A stretch of 64,000 nucleotides of DNA from Dipteris shenzhenensis (Eukaryota; Polypodiophyta; Polypodiopsida; Gleicheniales), in the NCBI GenBank assembly GCA_047967505.1, contig CM106539.1, one strand, 5' to 3'. Shown in pieces: positions 61,987 to 64,000 of this stretch. Position numbers and translations under genes: made by a program. How positions within the stretch are numbered: the first letter of the stretch is position 1; each line of letters begins with the position of its first letter. The notes under the pieces were generated by a model. The model did not search any database and was not told the DNA's origin. It saw only the letters and a list, made by a program, of their open reading frames with translations.

Positions 61987-64000
61987 TCACTTTGCCATCT
62001 GTATACCTGAATTAGCACGAATATCTGCTAGCAACACATATGGTGAAGCATCAATTGGATCCAACTCAAAAACAAATTGTGCAGCACGTGCAGCCCTCTC
62101 CATATCACTGTGAATTCTGCAAGACGAAAGCAAGCTCAACCATGCTGGAGCGACTTCTTCAAATGGCATGCTGATAATCAGGTCCTCTGCCTCTTCCAAT
62201 AGTCCCCCTCGCCCAAGAATATCAATCATGCACACATAATGCTCCATCGAGGGAGTTATGCCATGCTCTCTATTCATGGAGGTAAAGTGTTTCCTTCCAT
62301 CAGCAACAAAACCTATATGATTGCATGCAGTCAGAACACAGATGAAGGTGATCTTGTCTGGCTCAAAACCTTGTGCCTGCATTTGATCAAAAAGTTGTAG
62401 GGCCACCTTGCCGTACCCATTCTGGGCACACACTGCCATCATAGCATTCCAAGAGACTACATCGTGCATTGGCATCTCTGCAAATACAGCCTTTGCATCA
62501 TCCAGGCTCCCACACTTTCCATATAGATGGATGAGGGATGTCCCCACAACAACATCTGCCTCCCATCTGCCACCAGCAACAGTAGCATATGTCTCATGAC
62601 CCTCTTTTAGAGCTGCCACATTAGCGCATGCATCCAAAACACAGACCAAGGTGGTCTTGTTTGGCTCTAGGCCATCTGACTGCATTTGACCAAACAATTG
62701 TAGGACGTCCCTGCCATACCCATTCTGGTCACATGCTGCCATCATGGCATTCCAAGAGACGACATCCTGCCTCGACATCTCTGCAAACACTGCCCTTGCA
62801 TCATCCAAACTCCCACACTTGCCGTACATATTGACAAGGGTATTCGCCAAAACAACATCCAACTCCCATCCCATGCCAGCAACAATAGCGTGCATCTCTT
62901 GACCCTCTTCTAGGGCAGCCACACTGGCACATGCATCCAGACCGCAGAAGAATGTGAACTTCTCTGGCTTGAAGCCTTCTGCCTGACTTTGACCAAACAG
63001 TTGTAGGGCCTCCCTACCACCACATGCTGACATCATGGCATTCCATGAGGCCATATGCCGCAGTGGCATCTCTGCAAATACAGCCTTCGCATCATCCATG
63101 TTCCCACACTTACCATACATATCAATAAGGGCTGTCCCCACGACAACATCCGACTCCCGAGCGGTACCAACAACAGCAGCATGAATCTCTCGACCCTCTC
63201 CTACAGCTGCTACACTGGCACACGCATCCAAGGCACAAATGAAGGTGATCTTTTCTGGCTCAAAACCTTCTTCCTGCATTTGACCAAATGCCTGGAGCGC
63301 ATCCTTTCCGTCCCCAATCTGGGTACAGGCTGCCATCATGACATTCCAGGAGACCACATCCCACCGTGGCATCTTTAGAAACACAGCCCTCGCATCATCC
63401 AGGCTCCCACACTTGGTATACATTTTTACGAAGATGTTTCCCATAACAATATCAGACTCCCATCCGTTGCAAGTCACAATAGCATGGATCTCTCGACCAT
63501 CTTCTAGGGCTGCCACACTGGCACACGCATCCAAAATGGAGATGAACGTGATCTTATCTGGCTCGCAGCCTCGTGCCCTCATTTGAAGGAACAAGTCTAA
63601 GGCCTCCTTGCCGCACCCATTCTGGGCACACCCTCCCATCATGGCATTCCAGGAGACGACATTCCACATCGGCATCTCTGCAAACACAGCCCTTGCATCA
63701 TCTAGGCTGCCATGTTTGCCATATACATTCACAAGGGCTGTTCCAATAACAAGATCTGACTCCCACCCCTTGCCAGCAACAGTAGCATGCACCTCTTGAC
63801 CTGGTTCTAAGGATGCCAAACTGGCACACGCATCCAAAACACATATGACGGTGATCTGGTTTGGTTCAAAGCCTTCCACCTGCATTTGACCGAACAGATG
63901 TATGGCCTCCTTGCCATAACCATTCTGGGCACAGGCTGTTATCATGGCACTCCAGGTGACCACATCCCTCATTGCCATCTCTGCAAACACAGCCTTAGCA
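61987..64000 (-). CDS. PLS-class pentatricopeptide repeat protein with E-type C-terminus (5' end outside window)
   Basis: An open frame enters the window at its right edge (AKAVFAEMAMRDVVTWSAMI) and ends at 61987, at least 670 codons without an intron. Units of about 101 residues repeat six times, each with MPxxDVVSWNAMM, A.NGYGKEALQLFGQMQ..GFEP, KITFICVLDACASVAALEEG, VVVGTALV and MYGKCGSLDDARAVF: the P-L-S triad of plant PPR proteins. One unit (near 63020) lacks about six residues (SACGGREALQLFG). The end (HYVCMIDILGRGGLLEEAED, WLSLLSSCRIHSDMERAARA) is the E region; there is no DYW deaminase domain. Such proteins bind organelle RNA, commonly as site-recognition factors for C-to-U editing. 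The frame is clean, so the gene is probably functional. Confidence 0.95.
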   Translation of the reverse strand, partial: AKAVFAEMAMRDVVTWSAMITACAQNGYGKEAIHLFGQMQVEGFEPNQITVICVLDACASLASLEPGQEVHATVAGKGWESDLVIGTALVNVYGKHGSLDDARAVFAEMPMWNVVSWNAMMGGCAQNGCGKEALDLFLQMRARGCEPDKITFISILDACASVAALEDGREIHAIVTCNGWESDIVMGNIFVKMYTKCGSLDDARAVFLKMPRWDVVSWNVMMAACTQIGDGKDALQAFGQMQEEGFEPEKITFICALDACASVAAVGEGREIHAAVVGTARESDVVVGTALIDMYGKCGNMDDAKAVFAEMPLRHMASWNAMMSACGGREALQLFGQSQAEGFKPEKFTFFCGLDACASVAALEEGQEMHAIVAGMGWELDVVLANTLVNMYGKCGSLDDARAVFAEMSRQDVVSWNAMMAACDQNGYGRDVLQLFGQMQSDGLEPNKTTLVCVLDACANVAALKEGHETYATVAGGRWEADVVVGTSLIHLYGKCGSLDDAKAVFAEMPMHDVVSWNAMMAVCAQNGYGKVALQLFDQMQAQGFEPDKITFICVLTACNHIGFVADGRKHFTSMNREHGITPSMEHYVCMIDILGRGGLLEEAEDLIISMPFEEVAPAWLSLLSSCRIHSDMERAARAAQFVFELDPIDASPYVLLADIRANSGIQMAK

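Overview
This is nuclear DNA of a land plant with a large, repeat-rich genome. Two host genes are clear. One is an intron-split NAD(P)-binding Rossmann-fold gene (9393-15487, +). The other is the 3' part of an intronless PLS-class pentatricopeptide repeat gene (61987-64000, -). Almost everything else is transposable elements, many nested in one another. I cannot name the species; the PPR style and TE load would fit a seed-free vascular plant or another non-angiosperm, at low confidence.

Layout: 1-4350 is a tandem duplication of about 2.28 kb without genes. 7.2-8.7 kb holds direct and inverted copies of an LTR-like sequence. 8757-9151 is a Tourist-like MITE with a tRNA-like core. 9.4-15.5 kb is the Rossmann-fold gene, whose 4.7-kb second intron carries a decayed Ty3/gypsy integrase piece and tandem repeats. 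16330-32394 is one decayed Ty3/gypsy chromovirus (minus strand, 5-bp target duplication GAAGA). Its upstream LTR is split by a 9.6-kb DNA transposon (22456-32059). 32.4-34.7 kb holds tandem LTR-like units with primer-binding-site-like motifs. 34.86-38.6 kb is a second, older copy of the same DNA transposon. 38.9-40.1 kb is an array of hairpin-forming repeats. 40.6-43.6 kb is a ParB-domain/DNA-methyltransferase-like gene. 44.7-46.4 kb is an unclassified repeated element. 46365-51752 is a Ty1/copia element. Helitron replication-protein remnants lie at 51.75-54.65 kb (-) and 57.8-60.2 kb (+), separated by a second copy of the unclassified element and a third fragment of the DNA transposon.

The main discovery is the DNA transposon at 22456-32059. 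It has inverted termini starting CATTAGGGGAGAATTGGG and a multi-exon transposase-like gene with a zinc motif and a candidate D-D-E triad. Immediately downstream on the same strand is a gene for a histone H3-like protein: an H3-type N-terminus, a long Gln/Ser/His/Glu-rich insert, two further internal copies of the H3-tail motif, and a complete H3 histone fold. The older copy at 34.86 kb keeps the same order and orientation (terminus, transposase, H3-like gene), so the histone gene looks like a stable part of the element. A ParB-plus-DNA-methyltransferase-like gene lies further downstream of that second copy on the same strand. Together these suggest a mobile-element family carrying chromatin and DNA-modification genes. 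All copies here contain stops or frameshifts, so this locus shows remnants or recently decayed members.
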